Position numbers and translations under genes: made by a program. The notes under the pieces were generated by a model that made no database searches, was not told where the DNA came from, and saw only the letters and a program-made list of their open reading frames with translations. From NCBI RefSeq assembly GCF_037038585.1, contig NC_092524.1:70518552-70582551 (forward strand): a stretch of DNA of 64,000 bases, read 5' to 3'. Source of the DNA: Patagioenas fasciata (Eukaryota > Chordata > Aves > Columbiformes > Columbidae). This document shows positions 1 through 13,500 of the stretch, one piece after another; position 1 is the stretch's first letter, and the number at the start of each line of letters is the position of its first letter.

Positions 1-1433
1 GCTTCTGTGGTCTCTCTATTGGAAAGGAAAAAGTCGCTCAGTGAACACGCATGCCAGCTGAAACACGAGCATCTCACACGTTCTCTCCCCATGGAAGTGC
101 AAATGTCCAAAACAAACAGAAAACCTTCTGGTGAAAAGGACTTCACTTGAAACACGGCGATTTCAAACAAACCACCCAGTAGTAAGTGTTGCTCCTCAAC
201 TCTCGGGATCCATTCTGCTCTAAAGGCTTTTCTATGCAGGAGAGCAGCCCCGAGCGGGCGGGTGTCCTGTTCATGTCCCTGCACCACAGCAGCCGGGACC
301 TTCCCGCACAGCAACGTGGCAAAGAGAAAGAAGTTACTGCCATTTAATCCTTTGTTCTCAAAGCACTTAAAGCCCCGATCCCAGTCTGGGTGGCACTGAA
401 GCAACGCGCTGCACTGAGGTGGGAATTCCTCCTCACGGAGGATTTTGAGACTCATTTTCTGTAGCGTCTCATCAACAAAACAGTCACGGACAACTGAAAG
501 ATCAGTGGAATCACTGTCCAGATACTACCCTGCATCTACAGAGCAGCCCAGGTAACGTCGCTAGCTCATTCCTAACCTGAGAACACAAGTCCTTGATGCA
601 GAATGGAATAAGCACCTTTATTACATTTTCCAATTCCAGCCTATTGGCTCTGTGAGAGCAAAAGGCAACACCAAAATCTCCCATCCTGCCGCTGCGTCAC
701 AGGCCGCTCGAGCACCTGAATCACAGTGTTTGGCGTAGTGCAGTACGCAGCACCTCTTTGAAGGAAGCAGACAAGCAGCTTTAACGCCAAGGTAAAATTT
801 ACCATCAAATGTGAAATGAGTTATTATTTTGAACAGCGGAGCGTGCATTACAGCAACCTGTTCCTGAACAGATACAATTTCTTCAACCCAGAGGCCGTCC
901 CAGACCCTATGAACTCTACATTCTTGGATGCAGTTTTTTGGCTTGGTTTATATTTTGAGGGGTTTCTCTCTCAGTTCAACAGAACACCTATTAGCAGACC
1001 AATCCAGAACACTAAAAACAGACAGAGTATGTTCTGAAACCTCAGCATCCCCCGTAGGATCTAACTAAACAGCGCAGGTAAGTGCACAAGCAGATCATTT
1101 GTACTGCAGCTGCTACTACGCACACTTTTCTACACAGTCTGAACAGCAATAACTTGAACTGATGGGGACATTCACTGCGGTGAATTCCAAGTGTTCTGTG
1201 GCCTGTGTGTCCTTTCAGAAGCTGTCAATAAACAAACTGATTTCAAAATGCACAAAGCCATTTTTATTTGACCACTTAGGCTTATCTGGGACATGTCATG
1301 TTTTCCCTATTCCTTCAGGCACGTTTAATTTTCACGAGCCCGTTGTGACTGTTTCTAGGCTGTCTTGCCGTGGTGAGGCTGTTCCCTGGAGGCCGTGCCA
1401 CTAACAGGTGAGACACCGCACGCAGCCCGTTAC
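1..1433. other. TOGARAM1 intron, left edge
   Basis: No exon resembling the remaining TOGARAM1 C-terminus is seen. A minus-strand frame runs open from about 537 to the window edge (over 170 codons), but it has no similarity I recognise and is of a length expected about once or twice by chance in a window of this size. No repeat recognised. Confidence 0.5.
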
Positions 1434-1552
1434 CTGTCGGTCGTGTTGAGAGCATCTCGGGAAGTCGACGACGACCTCGAATGTCCAACACTGCTCGTCT
1501 GGGAACGTCTTCCTTTTGCTGAGGGTGTATCTAGCGGCATCTCCCCCAGCCC
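1434..1552 (-). CDS. TOGARAM1: TOGARAM1 coding exon 16 (TOG3-TOG4 linker)
   Basis: The acceptor is CCTCTGTGCAG before GGGCTGGG and the donor is ACAG|GTAACG; phase 0 in, phase 2 out. It reads GLGEMPLDTPSAKGRRSQ and SRSSSTSRDALNTTDR, matching human GLGEIPLDTPSAKGRRSH and TRSSSVSRDAFNSAER. This is the last exon in the window; the next human segment (VTRKSVPRNSLES and TOG4) is not found in positions 1-1430, so it must lie further left. Confidence 0.95.
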
Positions 1553-4500
1553 CTGCACAGAGGCAGAACTGTTAACGAGCACAGCTGGCGTGGTGCTGCG
1601 CTGCTGCAGACCCTGCAAAAGCCAATCTGGCACCCCCAGGGCAGCCCAGCACCCTGCCATGCCGCGCTTCCTCACTTCCTCCAACACACTCCTCCCGTGC
1701 CCTGCACATCCACTGGCCACACTTCACAGCCGCAAGTTCCCATTTCTCAGCTGATAAGAGCTTTGCCACGTACCTTTTCACGCAGATTGCTAACGGATTC
1801 CTTAATGTAAGGCAAATCCTTGGGTGGCACATACTTTTCAAGCGTTTTGTCAAAATCGGGATGAGTCATCATAATGAAGAGCATCTTCCGACCGTAATAC
1901 CTGCAGGGAACAGACCACGACACGCACACCCATGAACACGGCTTTGCTTTGCAACTCTTGATAATTACAGGTGTGCAATTCCAAAATATGACAGCGTGGG
2001 AAGACTCTTACGTGTTTGTGTAACCAGGCGCCGTTTTCATCCTCCCTCAAACTATGCTCAACAACCACTATTTAATCAAAAACTGAGCAAACTAATAAGA
2101 ACAGGCTTCCATTTCAGCGGTCTTTAAATAGGCTGGACCTGCCCCGTCAGTCAGACAGCGAGGAGCCGGTGCCCGCATTCCCGTGGTCCAACCGCTAACC
2201 CAACCCTGTCACTGACCCGAGTCCTTGGGGCCCCTCCTCTTCCTCAGCAGGGTAGGCAGGCTGCAGCAGCCACCGGGGAACCCCTGTCACCTCTGCTGTC
2301 CTAACAGCCTTGTCGGTGAACAGCTGGACTCCAACATCTTAAGGGCTGTTCCCAACTGAAATGATTCCGCGGTTCTGCTCTCTGTCCCTGCACAGGAACA
2401 CCCTGAGCTGCACAGAGGTTTCAGCCACCTGGAACGTGCTTATCTTAACCAGTAACCTCAAGTTGCACCAGGGGAGGTTGAGGTTGGATTTAGGAACAAT
2501 TTCTTCCCCAAAGGGCTGTGGGGCATTGGAACAGGCTGCCCAGGGCAGTGCTGGAGTCACCATCCCTGGAGGGCTGGACAGACGGACATGAGGTTCTCAG
2601 GACATGGGGCAGGGACAGGGGTGGGGGAACAGTTGGACTCCATGATCCTGAGGGTCTTTTCCAACCAAACCGATCCTGATTGCACTCACCTTGTTTGCTG
2701 TGAACTGTCCTGTGCAAACCTGGCTATGGCAGGTACGACCCGATCGGCGCCAGCTTTGGTTCCAGCCAGGACGCGCTCCGGCCCCATGCTCTCCAGGGTG
2801 TCCGCCAGGTGCTGGGCTGTGCACCTCCTCACCGCCGAGTGCAGGTGGCTGCGGGGAACACAGCTGCTGAGTGCGGGGCCGGGGCAGCCCCACGGCCGCC
2901 CCACGCGCTCTGCCCAACGCAGCGCGCAACGTCTCTTTCGTCATTTTAGCATCACCTGCAACCACGATACTGCTCATGTGCAGGTACTCATCTGGCTGCA
3001 TAGAAACGACATCATGGAGCAAAGACAATCAACTCCATTTAAAAGGATAACGCGTTGGATTAAACCTCATTACATTCACCTGACATCCTGAACTACAGGA
3101 ATGTAGAATGAAAAAAGAAAACTTGTATCCTTTTAGTGTAAAGTCAGTCTCAACCTCTAACTGCAGCTTTTGGATTACTAAAGACGGTCGTTTTCTTTTT
3201 ATAGAATTTAATTTCTAGTTTTCCTTAAAATAATTGTAAAATATTTTAGGAAGCACACTACTATGTGTTCTTTCCATCAGTTTTATGAGAAAGTAGTCCC
3301 TGTGCTCAGAAACATGTTTTGTGTATATCAATTTAAAATTAAACCACTGTCGACTTCTAAAAATCCTGCAGAAGTACCTTGGCTACAAAAGGGGCTCTTA
3401 AACACCTGTGTGGATGGGAATGGCAGAAAAGCTGCAATCAGCTTTCAAACTTGCACGTCAACCTAACCTCGCCTATCAATTCTGCTGCACCCGCTGATCC
3501 CACGTTGTTTCAAAGTCGCACACAATTCTGCAGACTCCAACTTCTCCGATTTTGTGTTATCTTTGTGTTACAGCCCCGCTCAGCCAGGCACTGCCGGCTC
3601 GGTGCTCACAGGGAAGCACGGGATCAAAGGGAGAGCTGAGGTTGGGAAAGCACAGCAGGGGCTCCAGCAGAGCTGGACATGAACCCCCAGTGTAAACCAG
3701 CTAACCGGCTCTAGCTAAACCGCAACATTTAAACCCAGAACACAGCCCAGGCTGCTCCTGAAACAGCTACAGCCCCGCTCTGGCTCCTGCTTGGCTTGCA
3801 GAGCTTGCTACATGGACGCTCCCCTCGAACACCCACTGCCCATGCCAAATAGTTGGAGAGTTTTTGTGTGTGCACATAAGACCTCAGAATTCAACACGGC
3901 TCAGATAAGACACAAGATTTGAAAACTTCCGAAATGCCCTTTCAGCTCTAGCCCTGCGATCGTGCTCCTGGAACAAGCGTCTATTCCCAGTGGCTTTAGA
4001 GCGGTCTCTCACAAACAAAAACAAAACCATTTCTAATTGTTCTTGTTGGCAAAGTCAAAAGCAATTTTGTAGCTGATGAAGAATCAGTATATACGTCTAA
4101 TGAGGGTTGCAAGTGTTAACACTTGCGATCACATCTGGCTTGAAGTGGGTTGAAATAGGTAAATTTTAAAAGGTCTTATAAATTGTAGGCAAAATGATAA
4201 TCATTAATGTGCATAGAGAAGTTGTGGTGAATATAAGCAACCCAACGTATAAACCCAATTTAGAAAATGCACCCTGTGTGTAATGACACAGTCGTGTCAA
4301 ACAGCACCTTTCAGTTCCATACTGAAGAGAGGTGTCACTTTTCTCCCAGAGTTCCATCCTGACTGTTGTGTATTCGGGGCTGCAGAGAGGGCGCAGCCCT
4401 GGGAGCGCCTCCCGGGCCGGCTGGGAGCAGGGGCAGAGCGGCTGTGGGTCCCAGCGCCACGAGGTACCCGCTGCACACACTGCGCCCCCAGCGCCAGCGC

Positions 4501-7500
4501 TGCCCGCACTGAGCCGCCAAGAGATCAGCCCTGCCGCTGGTGCTGCCTTCAGACCCGCGGCTCAGACCGGTTTGATGCCTCAGGTATCTGAACATGTCTG
4601 AGCTCACAAATTGGAGGGGTCAGTCTTTACAGCCCCTGCAGAGCGGGATCAGATTTAGCGGGTTATGATCAGCATTGCTTGGCCAGGGATTTCTGAGGAG
4701 AAGACGGGAGAACAGAAACAGGCCATGTTCCACGGCGTCTGAACTAAAGCCATGCGTGGTTGCTGTCGCTGCTCTTCAGTTCACCAAAACAACTACATGC
4801 CAGCGTATTTCATACATAATTTAAGTCTGTAGGGCTGATATCTGCCTTTCCGTTTGAAGCTCTGGTAATTGTGGGATGGTTCTCACCGGTTTTCAGGAGA
4901 CAGAATCAATATATCCCACAACAACCGGCTTCCCAGGAAACCAAATTGGAAACATGTTGAGTTGGGACTCTTATGATTTGTAGCTGTGCAGAAAGTTTAA
5001 AGAGTGATTTATAATGTAGAATCTGAAGTATTTAATGGAAGGAATAGGCTATGAGAAATGAAACCTATTAAACGTCATCTAAGTGATGACAAATAGAGAT
5101 TAAGTAGGTCTATATATCTAATGTACTGGGCTGCCTAAAGGCTTACATATTGCTGTTAGTGTGAACGAGGAGATAAAAGAGCAAGAGAAGCGAAAGAGAG
5201 GAACGTAACTTCTACCCCAGGCTGAGCTGAGCTACAGGTTCGAGCCAACTCCATGCACCAGAAACTGGAGCAGCTCATGGTCGAGGTACGCAAGAAAACA
5301 GAGGCCACCCCCGCAGCAAGGCAGTCAAGACGCAGACCAGAGAGACTGTTAACCAGCTGTTAAAGTCTAGAAAAGAACGTGAAGCCAGCTCAAGATAGTT
5401 GCAGCTAGAGAATCGTAAGTTATAAATCATCTTCCTCAGTCAAGGGTAGTGCTGAAGAGCTGGAAAAGACGGGCATCGGGCTGCAGAGCAAGTGGAAAAC
5501 GAGAATGTTGTGTGAGCTTTGCTAGGCAGAACAAAACAGCAGTGTCCTAAGAACGCTATAGTGACACCGGATAAAACCACTAATGTCTGGTAAAATGACC
5601 GGAAAATAGACCAAGCTCCAAAAATCAACAGCCAACGCTTTCCATAATGTACAGAAAGAAACAGAGCGGGCACGTTTTACTGTTACGCCAGCAAACACTG
5701 TGGTGTGGTTGGTGGTTGGGTTTTCCAGAGCTGACTTGCTGTATTCTCAAAACTCTGCCTTTAGTATCTGGATTCATTTTTTTAAAAAAAGCCTATATTT
5801 GATAAATTTTATCTATTCACAAGTTACGTGTTTAAAAAGTCTTTGTAAGAATTACCTTTGCCCTCCATTTATAAGAGAACAAAGTGCACGTGCTGGAGTC
5901 ACATTAGTAACCATAGCCTTCAGAGCCTTGTCTACCTCTTCCCTTAGAAATGTGTTGGATTCACCAGCTTTGTGCAAAAGGACCTTTACTGCATTATCTA
6001 GTTCTTGATCCATGCTCGTTCTCAGGTGGGTGAACAAATCCCCTAAACAGACCACAGCAGCTCGAGAAACACCTGAGCGTAAATTCTTGACCTGCACACA
6101 GGAGAAACCCAGACAAACAATGAATAATGTTTAGAAAATACACTGCAAAGTAAGTAAAGCTTCATGTTTCCCTTTGTACATTTTAAGTAACATTAAAAGC
6201 AACTGAGAAACACATTTCTGACTTGATTCACTATGCGTGAGAGTTAAAATACATACACATGAAAATGTTATCAAGTTACAAACTACATTTTTTCAGTCTC
6301 TTAGCAAATCAAATCAAGTCAACTATTGGTATCTGAAGTATGAGCTGCTTTGCTGAACGACAGACTCATCCTTTGGAGGCTGTCCAACAGAGAAAGGCTA
6401 AGCACAGGTGAACGTACCGTTTCACCATCTCACCGAGCGTTAAATACATACACACACGTCTAGAGTGAAATACTCAGAGTAAAGTGTAACCTCTTCTGCC
6501 ACAGCCAGACTGGTTTCGTGCAGCTTTGTAGCCAGAGTAGGAGCGTGGTAGGCAGACAGACAGCGAACCAAGTTCAGACCCTCGATCTTCTTCTCCCTGT
6601 GCAAAACAAGATCCCAGTTCAAAACATGTGCACGTTTTCCTAAAAATATCTAAACAGAGAATTCTAAGAAAACAAATAGCAAACAGATTATAAAATAAAG
6701 CAATGATATGTAACACAGGCAATTCTTCCAAAGCGAGTGTTTCTCAGGGTGCAGCAGGACTATCTGAGCACCCCGCTCTCCCCGTCCCGCCCGCCGCTGG
6801 CACTGGTGCCCACACGGGAAGCCTTTCCTCGCCGAGCTGAGCAGCAGCGCCGTGAGCCCTTGGCCAGGCTGCGGAGCTTTGGGTGGCACAGAAAGTGGTG
6901 CCATGAGCCCTTGGCCAGGCTGCGGAGCTTTGGGTGGCACAGAAAGTGGTGCCATGAGCCCTTGGCCAGGCTGCGGAGCTTTGGGTGGCACAGAAAGTGG
7001 TGCCATGAGCCCTTGGCCAGGCTGGGGAGCTTTGGGTGGCACAGAAAGTGGTGCCATGAGCCCTCGGCCAGGCTGGGGAGCTTTGGGTGGCACAGAAGGC
7101 GGCACCGTGAGCCCTTGGCCAGGCTGTGGAGCTTTGGATGGCACAGAAAGCGGCACCATGAGCCCTCGGCCAGGCTGCGGAGCTTTGGGTGGCACAGAAA
7201 GCGGTGCCATGAGCCCTCGGCCAGGCTGCGGAGCTTTGGGTGGCACAGAAAGCGGTGCCATGAGCCCTCGGCCAGGCTGCGGAGCTTTGGGTGGCACAGA
7301 AAGCGGTGCCATGAGCCCTTGGCCAGGCTGCGGAGCTTTGGGTGGCACAGAAAGCGGTGCCATGAGCCCTTGGCCAGGCTGGGGAGCTTTGGATGGCACA
7401 GAAAGCAGCGCGGGGGCCTCTGCAGAGCGGGGCTTACATGGCAACAGCAGTTCCAGCTAACGGGCCCTGCACAGATTGTACACAAGTGTGGGTTTTGTGA

Positions 7501-10500
7501 GTGTAACAAGTGATAGCCCAGGCCAGTGAGAATGGTATCTCGGGCCGGAAAACCGCCCCATATGTGTGATGTGTGAATGTGCTTGGCCTGGTCTGTGAAT
7601 GAGTGGGAACGTAACTGAAACAAACATAACATCAGTGTGGGTGTTTCTAATAACAATTATTGGAAAAACATCTTATGTAACATAGTCCAGGCCCGTATCT
7701 GTGAATCCTATAAACTCTCAATGGCTAATAAAGAGGGCTCAACCTGGCTCAGCTCCCTGCTCTGCTTCGCTTGGCACTCCCTGCTGAACAAGATCTGTCT
7801 GTGCGTCCATCCCTGTCTGTGTCCCGCTGTGCGGTGTTTCCAGTCACCGCAGGCTCACACTGGGACAGCCCTACAAGGCTCTCAATCCTCATTTTACAAC
7901 AGTTACCCTTTAGACTTGGACTGAAAACAACTATTTTCTTTTTTTCTCTTACATCAATTCTTCTTCCCCTCTGCTCTGCCCTGGGGAGACCACCCCTGGA
8001 ATCTTGTGTCCAGTTGTGGCCCCTCAGCTCCAGAAGGACAGGGAACTGCTGGAGAGAGCCCAGCGCAGCCACCAAGATGCTGAAGGGAGTGGAGCATCTC
8101 CCGTGTGAGGAAAGGCTGAGGGAGCTGGGGCTCTGGAGCTGGAGAAGAGGAGACTGAGGGGGGACTCATTCCTGGGGATCAATATGGAAAGGGGCAGTGT
8201 CAGGAGGATGGAGCCAGTGACAACCAGTGACAGGACAAGGGGTAATGGGTGCAAACTGGAACACAGGAGGTTTCACTTAAATTTGAGAAGAAACTTGTTT
8301 GGGGTGAGGGTGTCAGAGCCTGGCCCAGGCTGCCCAGGGAGGTTGTGGAGTCTCCTTCTCTGCAGCCATTCAAACCCGCCTGGACACCTTCCTGTGGAAC
8401 CTCAGCTGGGTGTTCCTGCTCCATGGGGGGATTGCACTGGATGAGCTTTACAAGGCCCTGCCAACCCTGACACCCTGTGATTCTGTGATCACTTGCCATC
8501 CTGCTCACTATTTCTGATGGTGTGGGTATTGTTGTTTGTTTAATTAGGTTATCCAGATGAACGGCCCCCAACAGGCAGGCAGCCCTGCGCACGTACCAGT
8601 CCTCGCCGGCCAGCAGCGCCAGCGCCTGCGCCAGAGCCGCCTCGGGCCGCGCCAGGGGCTGCAGCTCCCACGGCGCCAGCATCTCCGGGCTCTGCGCCAC
8701 CGGTGGGCTCCGCTCCTTGCAGCGCCCGCGGGCCCCGGGAGGAGTTTCACCTGCGCATCGCGAACCATAAGAAACAATTAGCGCCATCTGAGGAAAACAA
8801 TTAATCCAAAGGAAGGAAGGAAGGAAGAGTTTGAGGTATCTATAGTCCGCTGTACCGAGGGAGGCGGCTTCCAAAGGGACAGCTCTCCCAGGTCCATCCT
8901 GCTGCATCCCATTCACAGAATGAATTCTTTCACAAACAACCACCACTTCAAACAACCCCCTACATTTGCATTTGCAACTTCCCAGTGTAAACACAGACGC
9001 ACAATGTGCTGAAGCACAATATAGGAAAACTCAAAGAGGCACTTGAGAAATCCTGGAGACCTTTGACCATCATGAGTGCGAGCTTCTATTCTGAAAAGAT
9101 TTCTACTGCATATTTTAAAGGCATTTCTGCAACAAAATGTACCCGGAAATGTTTTTTCTGGAGACAGAAGGGAGTCCATTTGCCATTAATACACTATACA
9201 AGTTGCTGAGCAAATAAATGCTCTCATGTGTCAAATATCTTCCTGACAAACTATGGATGAAAAACGTTTCAAGGGAGCAGTGACCCATCCAAACACCCTT
9301 CACCACCCCCCACGTACCGAACTACCAGAGCCCCTCAGGACTGCCCAGGGGACAAACAAACCATATTAAACTGATGGTATTTCGGAACTGTAGGAATCCA
9401 AACACTCTAAGAGCCTTCAGTCTGTTGTACCAGCTCACCAGGATCCAGTGGGGCTGCACATCTTGTCTTCTTCAAACTGGATGTTCTCCTTAATGAAGGA
9501 TTCGAGGCCACGTTTTCTAACGACAAAGATACATTTCTTGATGACGTTAATAGATCCCCACAGAGATTTAAGTCTAGAAAAGAGAAGGAAATGTCCAAAG
9601 AACAACAACAAATCAGAGAAAAAGGAAAAAGCTATTATTTTCAGTCCTAATTTGTCTTTTGAAATATTTCTTAACCACAGTCCTTCAAATACCTCCCCCA
9701 AGCACTTCACTCTCCACGTTACAAACCTGACAACCAACGACTGAAGAGCCAACTGCAGTGTAAGTTTACTCTAGTAACAACCCACGTCGCACTGAAGAGT
9801 CACGAGTTTCGGCAGTTATCACAGAATTGTAATTTCCATTTCAGCAGCACTTAATAGTCTATTATTAAGACAAACCCTAATCCTCACTTTCTGTTGCTGC
9901 TTTCTCTGGCTCACTCAGTTTACGTCTGTCCCAAGGGTTTTCTTCCTTTTCTTCCTCCTGTTCTTCCTCTTCCCTTCTCCTCCGCCTCATCTTCTCCTGG
10001 GCAGATTTTGACAAGGCAACTTTGACCTGCGAACATGAACGCACCATTATATTTCACAGTACAACATAATGCACGAGTCACCCAGTAACTTCTTGATGCT
10101 CTCTAAGGCAAGCATGGAAAATTACTGTTCGCACCCTTCTACGGAGTGAAAGGGAATTCCTCATACAAATATTAAATTCGCCCTGCAATAGCTGAACGGG
10201 TACCTTCTGCACAATGAGCGTCCCACTGGCAAAGAGAACAACACTCCACGTCTCAGCATTTAACAGAAATAATTTACTCTAAAATACCTGAATGGTTCAG
10301 GAATTCAGGTCTAAAAGCAAAGGTCTTTGTTTCTCCAGCAGTGCTGTATAGTTTCCTAGAATTTTACGTAACAAATATACATTCTACAGTAACGTTTAAG
10401 CACAGAGGGGTTTTGTAACCATTGTCTTTACCACTGGGATCTGACCCTTCCCTCCTGAATTATTAAGACAATTACAATTCCTCCTGAAAACTCAGTAACA

Positions 10501-13500
10501 TTTAATACACTCTCCCATTTTCTCCTTTGATTTTGATCCCGCCAACTATTCACATCTTCAGTGACGATCAGAAAATTAAGACACCGTCTACCATTAACTT
10601 AAAGTATTAGTAATCTTAATAGGTTATTTCAAATGCTTTCAGAAAGGCTGTGATTTTCATTTGAAATTTTTAACATTTGCCAACATAAGGACGCAGCACC
10701 ACTCCTCGGGAAACCGCGTTCTGGGGCAGATATTCACACAGTTTAACAATCGTTAGAGAAATAACGCTGAACTACAGGAAACTTCTGCTTTAGGCTTCAT
10801 ATAACATTGCACAAGCAGCAGAAACAGCAGCTGCGTTCTCAGTGTGTGCAAAGCGGGTAAATAAGAAGCACAGTAATGTGTGCACAGTCAGCGCCTGGCC
10901 AGGGGAGGCTGAGGTTGGACCTGGGGACAATTCCTTCCCCAAAGGGCTGTGGGGCATTGGAACAGGCTGCCCAGGGCAGTGCTGGAGTCACCATCCCTGG
11001 AGGGCTGGACAGACGGACATGAGGTTCTCAGGACACGGGGCAGTGCTGGGTGGGTTATGGTTGGACTCCAAGATCCTGAGAGTCTCATCCAACCAAGATG
11101 GTTCTATGATTCTATAACCAGATGCTGAGAAATGACTTCTCATTGTTAACTCAGCTTTAGTCTTCACCTTATAATGGAACCCAAAGAATAACATAAATTA
11201 AAGGACTTGCATAGCACTGCAAGTCATCCGAGCTACGAATTAACCTGTTTTACAGAGTCACAGAATGCTAGGGATTGGCAGGGCCCTGGAAAGCTCACCC
11301 AGTGCAATCCCCCCATGGAGCAGGAACACCCAGCTGAGGTTCCACAGGAAGGTGTCCAGGCGGGTTTGAATGTCTGCAGAGAAGGAGACTCCACAACCTC
11401 CCTGGGCAGCCTGGGCCAGGCTCTGACACCCTCACCCCCAACAAGTTTCTTCTCAAATTTAAGCGAAACCTCCTGTGTTCCAGTTTGCACCCACTGCCCC
11501 TTGTCCTGTCACTGTTGTCACCCAGAAGAGCCTGGCTCCATCCTCCTGACACTGCCCCTTTCCATATTGATCCCCAGGAATGAGTCCCCCCTCAGTCTCC
11601 TCTTCTCCAGCTCCAGAGCCCCAGCTCCCTCAGCCTTTCCTCACACGGGAGATGCTCCACTCCCTTCAGCATCTTGGTGGCTGCGCTGGGCTCTCTGCAG
11701 CAGTTCCCTGTCCTTCTGGAGCTGAGGGGCCACAACTGGACACAATATTCCAGGTGTGGTCTCCCCAGGGCAGAGCAGAGGGGCAGGAGAACCTCTCTGA
11801 CCTACTGACCACCCCCTTCTAACCCACCCCAGGTACCATTGGCCTCCCTGGCCACAAGGGCCCAGTGCTGGCTCATGGTCACCCTGCTGTCCCCAGGACC
11901 CCCAGCTCCCTTTCCCCTACACTGCTCTTTTTAATCAAACTCCTGTTTACCATAGCACAGGGAGCGCAAACCCATACCCAGCTGTGTTCACACCCATAAA
12001 GCCACGGAGCAGGACAACAGAATGGTGCTGCGCTCCTCACCTGTCTCTGGTTTTCGGGGTGGAACTGCTGGTCGCCGCTCCCCGCTGGCTCCGTTGGGTC
12101 CCCCCCGCTGGCAGCGCAAGCCAGGGGCTGCGCGGGGGCTCGGGCACCGGGGGGGCTCCCAAAAACACCTGCAAGGCACAGCACGTTGTGCAAATAACCC
12201 TGTTATTTGGCAGAACTTAGAAAAACTAAAGAAAACCAACAGTAAATCAAGAAGATAAAGCCATTGCTACTGCGCTATTGGTGCAAACTCCCACCCAAAG
12301 GTACTCGTGCCTTACTCTGCTGAGTAGGACAGACGCACATACACATGTGCACGCTGGGCTGGAACTGAGACCCAGCCTTAACAATCTGCTGCCGTTCCTC
12401 TTGTTGGAATGAACAGCATCTCCAGGAACTGCAGAACTCCCAGCAGAACTCCTGGTATTCCCGGTTGAACTGGAGATTGCTCCCAATCAAAAGCGCTGTG
12501 AGGAATCTGCTTCTCCTCTTCCTGCTCCACACAAGTACGTTTTCCCTCATTTCAAAACCATGACGAGCTACAGGAGATAATTTTGGTTTGCAATACCTTT
12601 ACCAACAACTGCAACTGCATCTTCACGCAGGACACCTGGTGACATGAGATCTGGATCGTTCATCAGGGGAAAACCAGACATGGGCTCCGCAAGACCTTAA
12701 AGAAATCACACAACATCAATCACGTACTTTACGCTTTGGGGTATGTTTTAGTCTTTTAAAATGTCGTCATACTGACATTTAAATTCATCACTTTATGAAT
12801 GAGTGTATTTTCAAGTTACTGGAGTTGTCAGGATTTACTGAGTATCGATACCTTCAAACCCACAGCAGACAGGTAGCAAATGAAATTTCTCCTGAACGAC
12901 AATGAAGAAAACCCATGTTTGTAAGAGGATTTTTAAATCAACCGGTTTCACCGAAAGAAACACAACTTTCTAACTCACTCGGTGGAAGTACAGAACCGTT
13001 TCCTATGTCATTCAGCGTAACTGAATCAGAACAGAATTTGCTCAAATGTTTTCCCCCATCAGCACTTAAAGCCGTGTCCCACCTAGATCAGCAGCCCCTC
13101 GAGTTCCTCAGCCGGTGCTTCCATACCGGATACACTCGTTGCAAATAAAAATGACAGTTTGTGACTAAAGAAGGGCACCTTTGCTTTTGCTATTTCACCC
13201 AGACCATCTGCTTCAAACACTTCCCAAAAACCAGCGCTCCACCATTCCTACCAAACCTTGAGAACAGGCAGACCTGTCAGGTTTAGTCTTGAAACAAGAG
13301 ACAGAGGAAAGTCTTCCTGAGACAAAGATCTTCGTTATTCAATGTCTGTTAACACGTGGAATTTGTTATTTAATGTTGTGTTTGTCACTAAACCGCGGTT
13401 ACTTGATATCTGGTTTAGCTGCTCCAAGGGAGATCAAACCGTGCGCCCCTAAACTGACTTTCACATTCAAACCCCCCGAGCTCCTGCTCTGCAGAGCCGG

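Noticed and set aside
1..537. Minus-strand frame open for over 170 codons to the window edge
   Set aside because: No similarity to the missing TOGARAM1 C-terminus or to any protein I know; one or two such frames are expected by chance in 64 kb.
5230..5363. Short Lys/Glu-rich plus-strand frame starting MHQKLEQLMVEV
   Set aside because: Only 36 codons, no homolog recognised; kept as a remark on the intron only.
7637..7924. Plus-strand frame beginning MGVSNNNYWKN, with a twin at 45936-46274
   Set aside because: Both starts lie in the same solo LTR; the frames diverge after it and no retroviral protein is encoded.
8200..8994. Minus-strand 264-codon frame as one gene
   Set aside because: Only 8597-8750 of it is a TOGARAM1 exon; the rest is intron and antisense CR1.
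11207..11725. Plus-strand 172-codon frame
   Set aside because: Antisense reading of a CR1 tail; the same peptide appears antisense to the CR1 at 7960-8490.
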